DNA of 64,000 bases from Chryseobacterium limigenitum (GCF_900114875.1 NZ_FPKW01000002.1:1-64000), one strand, 5' to 3'; counted from the stretch's first letter, positions 53,320-62,548 are shown. Notes: generated by a model not told the origin, from the sequence alone. Numbers and translations: made by a program.

Positions 53320-53337
53320 CAGATTATAGATATTTTA

Positions 53338-53706
53338 ATGAATAAAACAGCAGAAAAGCAGGCACTAATAGATAAAATTGTTGAAGCCATCCAGGACGTT
53401 AAGGGTGAAGATATCATGATTTTCGATCTTTCTAAGATTGAGAACTCTGTAGCGGAAACTTTTATAATTTGTAGCGGAAACTCAAACACTCAGGTATCTG
53501 CATTAGCAGGAAGTGTTGAGAAAAAGGTGAGAAACGATCTTCAGGATAGACCTTGGCATGTGGAAGGTACCGAAAACTCTATGTGGGTTTTGGTAGATTA
53601 CGTTACCGTAGTGGTGCACATTTTCCAGAAAGAAACTCGTGAATATTATGACATTGAGGAACTTTGGGGAGATGCCGCAATCACAAAAATTGAATATGAA
53701 TATTAA
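53338..53706 (+). CDS. rsfS: Ribosome silencing factor
   Basis: 122 aa RsfS/Iojap protein: ALIDKIVEAIQDVKGEDIMI, AETFIICSGNSNTQVSALAG, DRPWHVEGTENSMWVLVDY, and VHIFQKETREYYDIEELWGD. It binds ribosomal protein L14 and prevents joining of subunits under starvation. The start chosen matches the family and the promoter position. Followed 16 bp later by ftsH, a conserved order. Confidence 0.94.
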   Translation: MNKTAEKQALIDKIVEAIQDVKGEDIMIFDLSKIENSVAETFIICSGNSNTQVSALAGSVEKKVRNDLQDRPWHVEGTENSMWVLVDYVTVVVHIFQKETREYYDIEELWGDAAITKIEYEY

Positions 53707-53722
53707 ATTTTAAAAAGTATAA

Positions 53723-55741
53723 ATGAACAATAAAGGATTTAACTGGTTTTTTCCGATTGCGATCATAGCTCTTTTGTTATTCTTCGGCTCCAATTTTTTA
53801 GGAGGCGATAGTGCAAAATCTATTGATGAAGATGGTTTCTTCAGAGAATTGCAGACGGGGAAGGTTCAGAACATTATTATATACAAAGACACCGAAAAGG
53901 CTGATGTTTTCTTAACTAAAGCTGCAAAAGCGGCAATGGTAAGTAAAGAAGCCAAAGACAACAATCCGTTATCAGGGTTTGATATGGCTCCAAAAGCAGA
54001 TTATTCTGTGAAGTATGGAGACCTTCAGCTTTTCCTTCAAAAATTTGATCAGGTAAAAGCAACAAATCCGGCGATTAAAACAACTAAAGATTATGGTGCG
54101 GGCAAAAACCCGTTCATGGATATCTTGTTTTCAGCGTTGATCTGGATCGCAATTTTAGGGTTATTCTATTTCCTTCTTTTCAGAAAGATGGGAGGTGGCG
54201 GAGGTCCTGGCGGACAAATCTTCTCTATCGGTAAGTCTAAAGCTAAACTTTTCGACGAAAAAGAAAGAATTCAGGTAACATTTAAAGATGTTGCAGGTTT
54301 GGAAGGAGCAAAAGAAGAAGTACAGGAAGTTGTTGATTTCTTGAAAAACTCTGAAAAATACACGAAATTAGGAGGTAAAATTCCTAAAGGAGTTCTATTG
54401 GTAGGGCCTCCGGGAACTGGTAAGACGTTATTGGCTAAAGCCGTTGCAGGTGAAGCTAAAGTTCCGTTCTTCTCACTTTCAGGTTCAGATTTTGTTGAAA
54501 TGTTTGTAGGTGTAGGTGCTTCAAGAGTTAGAGATTTATTTGCGCAGGCAAAAGCAAAATCTCCGGCGATCATCTTTATTGATGAGATTGATGCTATCGG
54601 ACGTGCAAGAGGTAAAAACAATTTCTCAGGCGGAAACGACGAAAGAGAAAATACATTAAACCAACTTCTTACAGAAATGGACGGATTTGGAACAGACGTT
54701 AACGTAATCGTTATGGCTGCAACCAACAGAGCTGATATCTTAGATAAAGCCTTGATGAGAGCAGGACGTTTTGACCGTTCTATTTATGTAGACCTTCCGG
54801 AATTACACGAAAGAAGAGAGATTTTTGATGTTCATTTGCTTAAAATTAAGCTTGATGATACGGTTGACAGAGATTTCTTGGCAAAACAAACTCCTGGATT
54901 CAGTGGGGCGGATATTGCTAACGTTTGTAACGAAGCAGCATTAATTGCAGCTAGAAACAGTCATACATCAGTTACAAAACAGGATTTCCTTGATGCTGTA
55001 GACAGAATCATCGGAGGTCTTGAAAAGAAAAACATGGCCATCAAACCTTCGGAAAAGAAGAGAGTTGCTTATCATGAAGCGGGTCACGCTACAATCTCTT
55101 GGTTGGTAGAACACGCCGCTCCATTGTTGAAAGTAACAATTGTACCGAGAGGGCGTTCTTTAGGAGCAGCTTGGTATCTTCCGGAAGAAAGACAGTTGAC
55201 GACTACTGAACAGATGTTGGACGAGTTATGTGCAACGTTAGGAGGTAGAGCTGCAGAGCAGGTTATTTTCAACAATATTTCAACAGGTGCATTATCTGAT
55301 TTGGAAAGTGTAACGAAAAGAGCTCAGGCTATGGTTACCGTTTACGGACTAAGCCCAAATATTGGTAACATTTCTTACTATGATAGTTCGGGGCAGTCTG
55401 AATATAATTTCGGAAAACCGTATTCTGAGGAAACAGCTAATAAAATTGATGTTGAGATTAAATCAATTATTGAAAATCAATATCAAAGAGCGGTTCAGAT
55501 TCTTACTGAAAATAAAGATAAGCTTGATGCTTTGGCGAATAAGCTTCTAGAAAAAGAAGTAATATTCCGTGAAGACCTTGAGGATATTTTCGGGAAAAGA
55601 GCCTGGGATCCTGAGTTAACAGAAAGACCTGTTACAAGCACGATCGCAGCTGCAGCAAAAGAATCGAGTGAGGAAATCATTATCAAAGAGAAAGAAGAAG
55701 AAAGAGAAATTCAGGCTCCAGAAAGCCCGACTCAACTTTAA
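53723..55741 (+). CDS. ftsH: ATP-dependent zinc metalloprotease FtsH
   Basis: 672 aa. Two membrane helices (about 7-25 and 132-153) flank a periplasmic part. The AAA+ module has Walker A GPPGTGKT (228-235), Walker B IIFIDEID (283-290), the ISVGxGASRVR pore region and arginine fingers (RAGRFDRS). The zinc site HEAGH is at 451-455. It degrades membrane and some soluble proteins. A Glu-rich C-terminal tail. Followed by a strong terminator. Confidence 0.96.
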   Translation: MNNKGFNWFFPIAIIALLLFFGSNFLGGDSAKSIDEDGFFRELQTGKVQNIIIYKDTEKADVFLTKAAKAAMVSKEAKDNNPLSGFDMAPKADYSVKYGDLQLFLQKFDQVKATNPAIKTTKDYGAGKNPFMDILFSALIWIAILGLFYFLLFRKMGGGGGPGGQIFSIGKSKAKLFDEKERIQVTFKDVAGLEGAKEEVQEVVDFLKNSEKYTKLGGKIPKGVLLVGPPGTGKTLLAKAVAGEAKVPFFSLSGSDFVEMFVGVGASRVRDLFAQAKAKSPAIIFIDEIDAIGRARGKNNFSGGNDERENTLNQLLTEMDGFGTDVNVIVMAATNRADILDKALMRAGRFDRSIYVDLPELHERREIFDVHLLKIKLDDTVDRDFLAKQTPGFSGADIANVCNEAALIAARNSHTSVTKQDFLDAVDRIIGGLEKKNMAIKPSEKKRVAYHEAGHATISWLVEHAAPLLKVTIVPRGRSLGAAWYLPEERQLTTTEQMLDELCATLGGRAAEQVIFNNISTGALSDLESVTKRAQAMVTVYGLSPNIGNISYYDSSGQSEYNFGKPYSEETANKIDVEIKSIIENQYQRAVQILTENKDKLDALANKLLEKEVIFREDLEDIFGKRAWDPELTERPVTSTIAAAAKESSEEIIIKEKEEEREIQAPESPTQL

Positions 55742-55764
55742 AATACTTCAAAAAACATATTACA

Positions 55765-55795
55765 AAAACCTGACAACACAAAATTGTCAGGTTTT
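55765..55795 (+). terminator. Terminator of ftsH
   Basis: aaaacctgacaa (55765-55776) pairs with ttgtcaggtttt (55784-55795) and runs into T6, 24 bp after the ftsH stop. Confidence 0.85.
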
Positions 55796-55841
55796 TTCAT
55801 ATTTAAGGCTACATTTTTAGAATCTATTGTAATTAATTTTC

Positions 55842-55849
55842 TATTTTTG
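55842..55849 (+). promoter_or_regulatory. -7 box of the LUD-cdsA-psd operon
   Basis: TATTTTTG matches TAnnTTTG, 28 bp before the TTG start at 55877. Confidence 0.5.
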
Positions 55850-55876
55850 TATAAAGTTGACTAAAAATAAATTAAG

Positions 55877-56458
55877 TTGAGTTTATTCAAGAGAATTGTA
55901 AGCAAACTTACCAACCAACCTGAGGAAGAAGACAAACAGAGTTTGGAGAAACTAGGGGATTCGCTTAAAAATGCGGATCTCGACTATAAGTTTGCGCAAT
56001 TGTTTACGCATTCCGGAGGATTTTTCAATTACTGTGCAGATGAAGCGGAAGCTCTACAGACTTTAAATCAAATCATAAAAATAGAAGGTATCAACAACAT
56101 GTTTTGTTGGGATAAGGAACTTCAGAATTTTCTGAATGTTGTAAAAGCTCCTTATACTTCAGATTTTGAGCATTCTAATGATGCAGCTTTCATTACCTGT
56201 GAGTACCTTATTGCTTACGATGGCAGAATCATGCTCTCTCACAATAACATCCTGCATTACCATTCTTCAAGACTGCCAAATAAAATTATTATTATGGCAA
56301 ACGTATCTCAGATCGTAAATAATCTTAATGATGCGATGGGGAAAATTAAAAGGAATGGAAATATTAAAAATCTTACTTCCATCAGCGGAAATCAGTCAAA
56401 ATTAGATACTTCTTCTAATGCCAATACAAAACTGTTTTTATTGCTGCTTGAAGATTAG
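55877..56458 (+). CDS. LUD-domain protein (LutC/YkgG-like)
   Basis: 193 aa. The LUD pattern is visible as LDYKFAQLFTHSGGFFNYCA, FEHSNDAAFITCEYLIAYDG and IMLSHNNILHYHSSRLPNKI. LUD proteins include subunits for lactate oxidation, but this short stand-alone type is uncharacterised. No ATG precedes the conserved region, so translation probably starts at a TTG (MSLFKRIVSK). First gene of an operon with cdsA (23 bp) and psd; a link with phospholipid synthesis is suggested only by position. Confidence 0.75.
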   Translation: MSLFKRIVSKLTNQPEEEDKQSLEKLGDSLKNADLDYKFAQLFTHSGGFFNYCADEAEALQTLNQIIKIEGINNMFCWDKELQNFLNVVKAPYTSDFEHSNDAAFITCEYLIAYDGRIMLSHNNILHYHSSRLPNKIIIMANVSQIVNNLNDAMGKIKRNGNIKNLTSISGNQSKLDTSSNANTKLFLLLLED

Positions 56459-56481
56459 CATCAACTTCTAAAATTTACATC

Positions 56482-57354
56482 TTGGACAAAAATCTTATTC
56501 AAAGAACGCTCTCGGGAATTGTTTATGTTGCAGTTATTATTCTTTGTACGACTCCGTTGGGAGCGCAACTGATCAACAGTATTTCTCCGGATCTTGTTAA
56601 ACAGCAATATTTATATTACGGTTTGATCACTTTTCTAATGATTGTAGGATCGTGGGAATGTGTGAAGATCATGAAATTTGGAAATGGATATGAAAAATGG
56701 GTAGTATTTCCTGTCATTTTGGTTATTTTTTACATGTTTTCTAAAAGATATTTCTACCACGACTTTTATTTTAATTTCAGACTGAGTGAAATATTAGCTC
56801 TTGCCCTTATTTTAATAGCTGTTATTACTTTATTTAAATATGCTAACGAATTGTACTTCGATAGCGGAAAACTAATTTTTACGGTCATTTACGTGGCTCT
56901 TCCGTTTAGTTTTGCATTAGGTTTACCAAAGTTCTCGACTTACGACAATACATTCTCTCTGGAAGTTCTTTTCTTGTTTGTTCTGATATGGAGCAGCGAT
57001 ACTTTTGCGTACTTAACAGGGAAATTCTTCGGAAAACATAAAATGGCTCCCAAAATCTCTCCTAAAAAAACTTGGGAAGGATATATTGGCGGAGTCGTAT
57101 TAACTTTAGTTTTATCATATTTTGTAGAACATTATCAACCGGAACTTCGCGGAAACTGGATGGTTGTTGGGTTTTTAGTGGCTGCATTTGCACCATTAGG
57201 AGACTTGGTAGAAAGCCAACTGAAAAGAAATTTCGCTGTAAAAGACAGCGGAAACATCATTCCGGGGCATGGTGGTGTATTAGACAGGCTGGATAGTTTT
57301 TTAATTTGCGCGCCTGTCGTATATTTGTACTTTATTTTAGAAAAATTTATTTAA
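56482..57354 (+). CDS. cdsA: Phosphatidate cytidylyltransferase
   Basis: 290 aa, about seven membrane helices. The CdsA signature at the C-terminus: APLGDLVESQLKRNFAVKDS followed by GNIIPGHGGVLDRLDS. It makes CDP-diacylglycerol for phospholipid synthesis. The start is a TTG at 56482 (MDKNLIQRTL); no suitable ATG is present near the family start. Four bp separate it from psd. Confidence 0.93.
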   Translation: MDKNLIQRTLSGIVYVAVIILCTTPLGAQLINSISPDLVKQQYLYYGLITFLMIVGSWECVKIMKFGNGYEKWVVFPVILVIFYMFSKRYFYHDFYFNFRLSEILALALILIAVITLFKYANELYFDSGKLIFTVIYVALPFSFALGLPKFSTYDNTFSLEVLFLFVLIWSSDTFAYLTGKFFGKHKMAPKISPKKTWEGYIGGVVLTLVLSYFVEHYQPELRGNWMVVGFLVAAFAPLGDLVESQLKRNFAVKDSGNIIPGHGGVLDRLDSFLICAPVVYLYFILEKFI

Positions 57355-57358
57355 TCTC

Positions 57359-58015
57359 ATGAAATTACATAAGGAGTCAAAAGGGACGATCACTGTAGCA
57401 ACGATACTATTTATTATCATTAGTGTGTTGGCTATTTATTTTCTTAAAATGTGGTCGCTACTGATCATTATGCCATTATTGCTTGTTTACAGTTTGGTAT
57501 TTTGGTTCTTTAGAGTTCCGGAACGTGATATTTTGGAGCACAGAGAAAACGTTATTGCTCCGGTTGACGGAAAAGTAGTAATGATCAAAGAAGTTGAAGA
57601 AACTGAATTTATCAAAGGAAAAGCTATTCAGGTTTCTATCTTTATGTCACCTTTAAACGTACATATCTGTAGATATCCGGTTTCAGGAAAAGTAATTTAT
57701 AAGAAATATCACCCGGGAAAATATCTTGTTGCCTGGCACGAGAAATCTTCTACGGAAAACGAAAGAACAACCGTTGCCGTTGAAAGTATGACGAATCATA
57801 AAGTGGTTTTCAGACAAATTGCAGGATATGTTGCAAGAAGAATCGTTTTCTATTGTAATGAAGGAGATCAGGCAAAAGCGGGGAATGAGTTCGGTTTTAT
57901 CAAATTCGGTTCAAGAATGGATGTTTTCTTGCCTTTAGATACAGAAATTATCTGCAAGATCGGAGATATCACAAAAGGAGGATTGGATGTGATTGCAAGA
58001 ATGAAGGAAAATTAA
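57359..58015 (+). CDS. psd: Phosphatidylserine decarboxylase (short type)
   Basis: 218 aa with membrane helices near residues 11-50. VIAPVDGKVVMIKEVEETEF and the self-cleavage site FGS185 in GFIKFGSRMDVFLP (Ser becoming the pyruvoyl group) match the short archaeal/Bacteroidota PSD-A type. It converts phosphatidylserine to phosphatidylethanolamine. Last gene of the LUD-cdsA-psd operon. Confidence 0.92.
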   Translation: MKLHKESKGTITVATILFIIISVLAIYFLKMWSLLIIMPLLLVYSLVFWFFRVPERDILEHRENVIAPVDGKVVMIKEVEETEFIKGKAIQVSIFMSPLNVHICRYPVSGKVIYKKYHPGKYLVAWHEKSSTENERTTVAVESMTNHKVVFRQIAGYVARRIVFYCNEGDQAKAGNEFGFIKFGSRMDVFLPLDTEIICKIGDITKGGLDVIARMKEN

Positions 58016-58037
58016 AATATAATTTTATATAAAAGTC

Positions 58038-58067
58038 AAAGGGGAAATCTTAAAGGTTTCCCCTTTT
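58038..58067 (+). terminator. Terminator of the LUD-cdsA-psd operon
   Basis: aaaggggaaa (58038-58047) and tttccccttt (58057-58066) make a 10-bp stem followed by a T-run. Confidence 0.85.
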
Positions 58068-58119
58068 TTTGTTGTTGGACTTAAAATAATTCCTCATAAC
58101 TATATTTGGTACTGAGTTT

Positions 58120-58134
58120 TACTACGCGTGAGTA
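58120..58134. promoter_or_regulatory. TACTACGCrTGAGTA dyad, copy 1
   Basis: tactacgcgtgagta in the context tgagttttactacgcg. The same motif recurs at 59580 and 60612. It lies 430 bp upstream of the LuxR-type gene. Between here and 58563 no gene is seen; a -7-like tatatttg is at 58334-58341. Confidence 0.5.
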
Positions 58135-58563
58135 AGATTGAGTACTTTTATTCAGATATACATTCATTGGTTTGATTAATTTTGGGGTACAAGACACAAA
58201 CAATTCATAAATTCAATTTATTGCTTGAATTGAAGGGTGTTATGTTTTTGAATGATTTATTTTAAGATAAAAAAATTACATTGTTTTTATTTTCGGCATA
58301 ATATTTTTCTATTAATGAATCTTTAAAATATATTATATTTGTAAATATTTATGAATTTTTTATACAAGGATGGGGTTGTATGGAATTCAGATCTTATTAA
58401 AAAAAACACTTAAATCATATTTTTATTCACAGCGATTTTGCAGAGCAGATTTTAATTTGTTTTGTTTTTTGTTGTATTTGGAAGGATATTAATATTTGTT
58501 CTAATGCTTTTTGAAAAGTACAAATAGCTACTTAAACAGTATTTAAAACACATAAAAAATAAG

Positions 58564-59559
58564 ATGATGATTTATAAATTTTTCTTTAACATGATTAATG
58601 ATGAGGCGGAAAAAATGGATGATGATTTTGAAAGTAATTATCTGAATCTTATTAATAGATATTTGCTTTTTTTATTTTTTCTATTTCTGTTTTATTCTGT
58701 TTTTATTATTATTTTTTTTGGTGACGCAATTATTTCTACGTTTCTTACTGTTACTACTTTTTTTTGGCTTTTGTTGATATTAGTAAAAGGGAAAACGAAG
58801 CGGTTTCGAAATATGCTGAAATTCAGTATTATTTTTGTTTTCGTTTTACTGACCTTCATTGTGAGTTTTTTTCATATCTATACCTCAAAAAATGCGGGGG
58901 TGGAATATTTTTATTTCTCTCTGTTGTTTGCAATACCCTTTTATTTACACTATAAAAAAGATAAGGCAACTATATTTTTTCTTGCTTTTATAATTAGTAT
59001 TAATTTTATTGTCAGTCTTTATTTTGATTTTGATTTTTTGCCGAGAAGCAGGTTTTTTGAAATAGAAGATTACAAAACGGTGAAGCTTCTGAATATTTTA
59101 TTTTCTGTTGCTTCTTTTCTTATGGATATTGTTTTTATTGCACAAAAAGATGAATTGATAAATGGTTTAATTAAGAATACTAAAATTAAAGATTCAACTA
59201 TCGAGGATCTTGTAAAAACCAATACAGAATTGATGAAACATCAAATGTTGATCAATCATCTTAGTGAGGAAAATATTCAGGAAATATTCAGTTTGGCTGA
59301 AAATAATTCTCCGATGTTTTTTGAAAAATTTCAAATCTTTTTCCCCAATTTTATTCCGGATATATTGAAAATTAATTCTAATCTAATTCATTCAGAACTA
59401 TATTTTTGTGCATTAATGAAGCTTGATTTTGATACAAAAAAAATTGCTCAATGTACAAACAACAGCATCAGAGCTGTGGAAAGTAAAAAATACAGGATTA
59501 GAAAAAAGCTAAATATTGCTTCGGAGATAAATATTAACAGCTTTCTTCTTAAAATATAA
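58564..59559 (+). CDS. Membrane-anchored LuxR-type transcriptional regulator
   Basis: 331 aa. Residues about 30-200 have six membrane helices. A short coiled-coil-like stretch then leads to a C-terminal LuxR-type helix-turn-helix: LIHSELYFCALMKLDFDTKK, IAQCTNNSIRAVESKKYRIR, KKLNI. The HTH resembles those of Bacteroidota TPR-type regulators. A membrane sensor with cytoplasmic DNA-binding tail could signal directly to promoters. The first of a same-strand group with two HTH proteins and a surface protein; a shared dyad suggests these as targets. Confidence 0.75.
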   Translation: MMIYKFFFNMINDEAEKMDDDFESNYLNLINRYLLFLFFLFLFYSVFIIIFFGDAIISTFLTVTTFFWLLLILVKGKTKRFRNMLKFSIIFVFVLLTFIVSFFHIYTSKNAGVEYFYFSLLFAIPFYLHYKKDKATIFFLAFIISINFIVSLYFDFDFLPRSRFFEIEDYKTVKLLNILFSVASFLMDIVFIAQKDELINGLIKNTKIKDSTIEDLVKTNTELMKHQMLINHLSEENIQEIFSLAENNSPMFFEKFQIFFPNFIPDILKINSNLIHSELYFCALMKLDFDTKKIAQCTNNSIRAVESKKYRIRKKLNIASEININSFLLKI

Positions 59560-59579
59560 GTCGGGCTTCTGATTTTTAA

Positions 59580-59594
59580 TACTCATGCGTAGTA
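59580..59594. promoter_or_regulatory. TACTACGCrTGAGTA dyad, copy 2 (reverse)
   Basis: tactcatgcgtagta, the reverse complement of the motif at 60612, followed by ttg as in copy 3. It lies 20 bp after the LuxR-type gene and 66 bp before the first HTH gene. Confidence 0.55.
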
Positions 59595-59660
59595 TTGCGA
59601 GGTAAGAAAGGCTGTAGTTTGTGATGATGTGAATACTTTTACGTTTAAATTTAGTATTCT

Positions 59661-60074
59661 ATGAATCTTGAAAACATTCACATTGGCAGCCTGATCCAAT
59701 ATAAGGTTGAAGAACTCAATATTTCTATTGAAAGGATTACTGTGTTTTTAGACTGTGACGAAAAATGGGTAGGGGAAATTTATCGGCAAAAAGAAATTGA
59801 TACAGATGTTTTATTGATGTGGTGTAAGCTTTTAAGGTTTGATTTTTTTAGAATTTTTACCGGACATCTTATACTTTATTCTCCTCCTTCAAAGGTTGGC
59901 AAAATGTTGAAAAAGAAAGAGAGTGCGCTCATATTTAGAAAAAATATCTACACGGAGGAGGTTAAAAAATTTATAATCGAAAAGGTAAGAACGGAACAAA
60001 TGACTTTAAATGATGTTGTTTCCAGATATAAAATTCCTAAAACAACCTTGTCCAAATGGTTGAAAAAAGTATAA
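59661..60074 (+). CDS. Helix-turn-helix protein 1 of a pair
   Basis: 137 aa. The N-terminal region looks XRE-like (IGSLIQYKVEELNISIERIT). The C-terminal segment MTLNDVVSRYKIPKTTLSKW is an IS3-OrfA/HTH_23-type helix-turn-helix. No DDE catalytic domain follows, so it is not a transposase. The next gene starts 2 bp after its stop. Such pairs are remembered from other Chryseobacterium; function unknown. Confidence 0.65.
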   Translation: MNLENIHIGSLIQYKVEELNISIERITVFLDCDEKWVGEIYRQKEIDTDVLLMWCKLLRFDFFRIFTGHLILYSPPSKVGKMLKKKESALIFRKNIYTEEVKKFIIEKVRTEQMTLNDVVSRYKIPKTTLSKWLKKV

Positions 60075-60075
60075 A

Positions 60076-60396
60076 ATGTGCCCTGACTACAAACAGATCT
60101 ATCTAGATATTCTGCAAGAAAAATATCCTGATAAACTAAAAATTCAAGTAATAAAAAATCAATTGAATTTTCTACATTCAGCTATAGATGTTATAAAAAT
60201 TGACAGGCTTATTTTCGGAGAAGCTTCAAGTGCTGTTGAATTTAAAAATCAAAGACTTCGATCGTATGATGAGGAATCTATCCTGGAGATTTTGAAATAT
60301 CAGCATGAAAATAAAATGACCAACACTCAGATTTCGAATCATTTTAAAATAAGCAGAAATACGATTGCGAGATGGAAAACCATTTACAAATTTTGA
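60076..60396 (+). CDS. Helix-turn-helix protein 2 of a pair
   Basis: 106 aa, starting MCPDYKQIYLDILQEKYPDK. The C-terminal HTH MTNTQISNHFKISRNTIARW parallels that of the upstream partner, suggesting the two come from related DNA-binding domains. No transposase core. Likely a regulator working with the neighbouring LuxR-type protein or the partner. Confidence 0.65.
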   Translation: MCPDYKQIYLDILQEKYPDKLKIQVIKNQLNFLHSAIDVIKIDRLIFGEASSAVEFKNQRLRSYDEESILEILKYQHENKMTNTQISNHFKISRNTIARWKTIYKF

Positions 60397-60611
60397 TTTA
60401 ATGCTTGAATTTATATGATGAAATCAACAGCTATTGAATTTTTTATAATATAATCTTGTTATGTAAAATATATTTTAGTCTGTAATTAAAATATGTTTTT
60501 TTCTTTTAAATATAACCTCCTGTTTTTAGAGTTATTTTAAATAATAACGTAATAACTCAACTTTTATAACCTGTTTTTAAATAATGTAAAATATTGACGT
60601 TCTGTGAGTTT

Positions 60612-60629
60612 TACTACGCATGAGTAGTA
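60612..60629. promoter_or_regulatory. TACTACGCATGAGTAGTA dyad, copy 3
   Basis: tactac-gcatga-gtagta, 14 bp upstream of a -33-like tttg (60644-60647) and in front of a -7 box at 60670-60677: an activator-type position for the surface-protein gene. The 28-bp context (tgagttttactacgc...) matches copy 1. Confidence 0.6.
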
Positions 60630-60669
60630 TTGTGTATCTGGATTTTGTAATGTAAGTGTTTGCTAATGA

Positions 60670-60677
60670 TAATTTTG
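60670..60677 (+). promoter_or_regulatory. -7 box of the surface-protein gene
   Basis: TAATTTTG matches TAnnTTTG with a tttg 22 bp upstream as -33 element; start codon at 60746. Confidence 0.45.
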
Positions 60678-60745
60678 CTGCAATTAATTGGTTTGGGTTA
60701 AAAATTTTAATCAATTAAGAAAATAAACATTTATAATTAAAAAAA

Positions 60746-62548
60746 ATGATGAAGACAAAATCTACAACATTCAAAATCGGATTCCTGCTTATTGCATTGT
60801 TTCTGAATTTTGGAAAATTCTATTCACAAACCAATAATGGTGGAGTAGGTATTAATACTTCTTCTCCGAATTCAAATTCTGTTTTGGATGTAGTTTCGGG
60901 AAATAATAACAAGGGAATACTTATTCCGAGATTGACTGAGACGCAAAGAAATGCTATCGCAATCAACAAACCAAAAGATGACGGTTTAACGATTTACAAT
61001 ACAACGGAAGATTGTTTCAATTATTGGAGTTTTATTGATGATGAATGGAAAAGTGTTTGCGGTCAACTTGGAAAGTCTGTTTTCACCGTTGACTGTTCTG
61101 CTTCAAAAGCGATGGGAGCTTATGTGAAGGGTAAAGAACTTACAAACTCTAACTATCTGAGTATTTCTGTCAATGTAACTAAAGTTGGAAATTATACTAT
61201 TTCCGGAACAACAACAAACGGATATAATTTCTATGGAACGGGTGTTTTTCTAAATACGGGAACTCAGACGGTTCAGGTTTTAGGGCAGGGAACTCCGCAA
61301 AATATCCAAACGGATACTGTAGATCTTACTGCAAACGGAATTGATGTTACTTGTACGCCGCCAATTTCTATTACGGTTTTGAGCCCTTCAGGGGTTTATA
61401 CGATGAGTTGCGGAAGTGCAACAGTGAATGGAGTCTACAAAGTAGGAACGGCTCTTACGGCTTCAAATACAATTACTTTACCAGTGAATGTTTCTGCGTT
61501 GGGAAGTTATACAGTTACTACAAATACGGTTGATGGAATTTCCTTCAGTGCTTCTGGTACTTTTACAGCTACCGGAAATCAGAATATTACATTGAGCGGA
61601 ACAGGAACGCCGACTTCTACAAGTGTAAAAACACTTACTATTACTTCTGATAGCCAGGGTGGAGTTTCAACAACTTGTAGCGTGAATGTTATCGTGGTAA
61701 TTCCGAAGAAAACAGTATTGCACATTGGTTATGAAACAGCTTATGGATATAGTGCTTATACAGGGCCTTCAAGAAGTTTAATGGATTCTCCTACTAATTT
61801 TGGAACAACAGCTTCTAGTATTGTGAAATATGAAGGGTTTAACCATATTTCTTTAGGAAATTCGCCATCATCGGCTGCTCTTCAGACTGCCCTTAATAAT
61901 AAACCGGATATTGTCATCATTGGATATAACTATACTCCAAATACTACTGATGCAGGATATATTGCAAGCTATTTAAATAAGAAAGGTGTTGTAATTGCTT
62001 TAACAGATGATACAGGTTCTGCACAGAATTTATTAAGAGGAATATACTCAGATCCTACAATTTCGGCTTCTTATGGAGGTGGCGCAGGTTCGGTTTATGC
62101 ATTGTCAAATAACGATGACCCTATTTTAAATGGTCCTTTTGGAGATGTAAGAGGCAAAAACTGGGGCGAAGACGCTTCTACAACAGTAAATGTTGCTGGA
62201 TTAACAAGTGGATTTGTTCCATATAGCTATGCGCAACCAATTAATAGTGCAACTGCAAGAACGGGTATTTCAGGTCTTAGAAACAGTAGCTTAAATTTTA
62301 TCTGGTTTGGAGATGGCGGGTTTTTAAGTAATGAAAATGCAAATGGAAGCCAATATCCAAGTATTACTATTGAGCCTTTTGTTGCTCCAGGTTCGGGAGG
62401 TTATTTCCCTGTTCAAAAATCTACTTACGGAAGTGCGGGAAATGGATATGCAGCAGGAAGTATGCAGGTTCAGAATTCAATTTTATTCGCAAATATGATT
62501 GCTTGGGCAATTAAGCAAGCAGAATTTAGCGGAATTAATACACAATAA
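60746..62548 (+). CDS. Secreted repeat protein with C-terminal amidotransferase-like domain
   Basis: 600 aa. A signal peptide (1-27) is followed by a cell-surface head common in flavobacteria (GGVGINTSSPNSNSVLDV, GILIPRLTETQRNAI, DGLTIYNTTEDCFNYW). Two repeats of about 100 aa follow, each starting around a Cys (FTVDCSASKAMGAYVKG; YTMSCGSATVNGVYKVG) and ending after TCT/TCS. A C-terminal domain from about residue 325 (KKTVLHIGYETAYGYSAYTG, DIVIIGYNYTPN) looks like a ThuA/class-I amidotransferase-type alpha/beta fold, without a clear nucleophile. Likely exported to the surface. Probably controlled by the dyad and regulator upstream. Confidence 0.7.
   Translation: MMKTKSTTFKIGFLLIALFLNFGKFYSQTNNGGVGINTSSPNSNSVLDVVSGNNNKGILIPRLTETQRNAIAINKPKDDGLTIYNTTEDCFNYWSFIDDEWKSVCGQLGKSVFTVDCSASKAMGAYVKGKELTNSNYLSISVNVTKVGNYTISGTTTNGYNFYGTGVFLNTGTQTVQVLGQGTPQNIQTDTVDLTANGIDVTCTPPISITVLSPSGVYTMSCGSATVNGVYKVGTALTASNTITLPVNVSALGSYTVTTNTVDGISFSASGTFTATGNQNITLSGTGTPTSTSVKTLTITSDSQGGVSTTCSVNVIVVIPKKTVLHIGYETAYGYSAYTGPSRSLMDSPTNFGTTASSIVKYEGFNHISLGNSPSSAALQTALNNKPDIVIIGYNYTPNTTDAGYIASYLNKKGVVIALTDDTGSAQNLLRGIYSDPTISASYGGGAGSVYALSNNDDPILNGPFGDVRGKNWGEDASTTVNVAGLTSGFVPYSYAQPINSATARTGISGLRNSSLNFIWFGDGGFLSNENANGSQYPSITIEPFVAPGSGGYFPVQKSTYGSAGNGYAAGSMQVQNSILFANMIAWAIKQAEFSGINTQ

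Noticed and set aside
54271..54726. 151-codon open frame on the reverse strand
   Set aside because: Antisense to the AAA module of ftsH; Ser/Pro/Thr-rich composition is the usual antisense artefact.
59661..60396. IS3-family insertion sequence
   Set aside because: Only OrfA-like helix-turn-helix ends are present; no DDE transposase and no terminal repeats.
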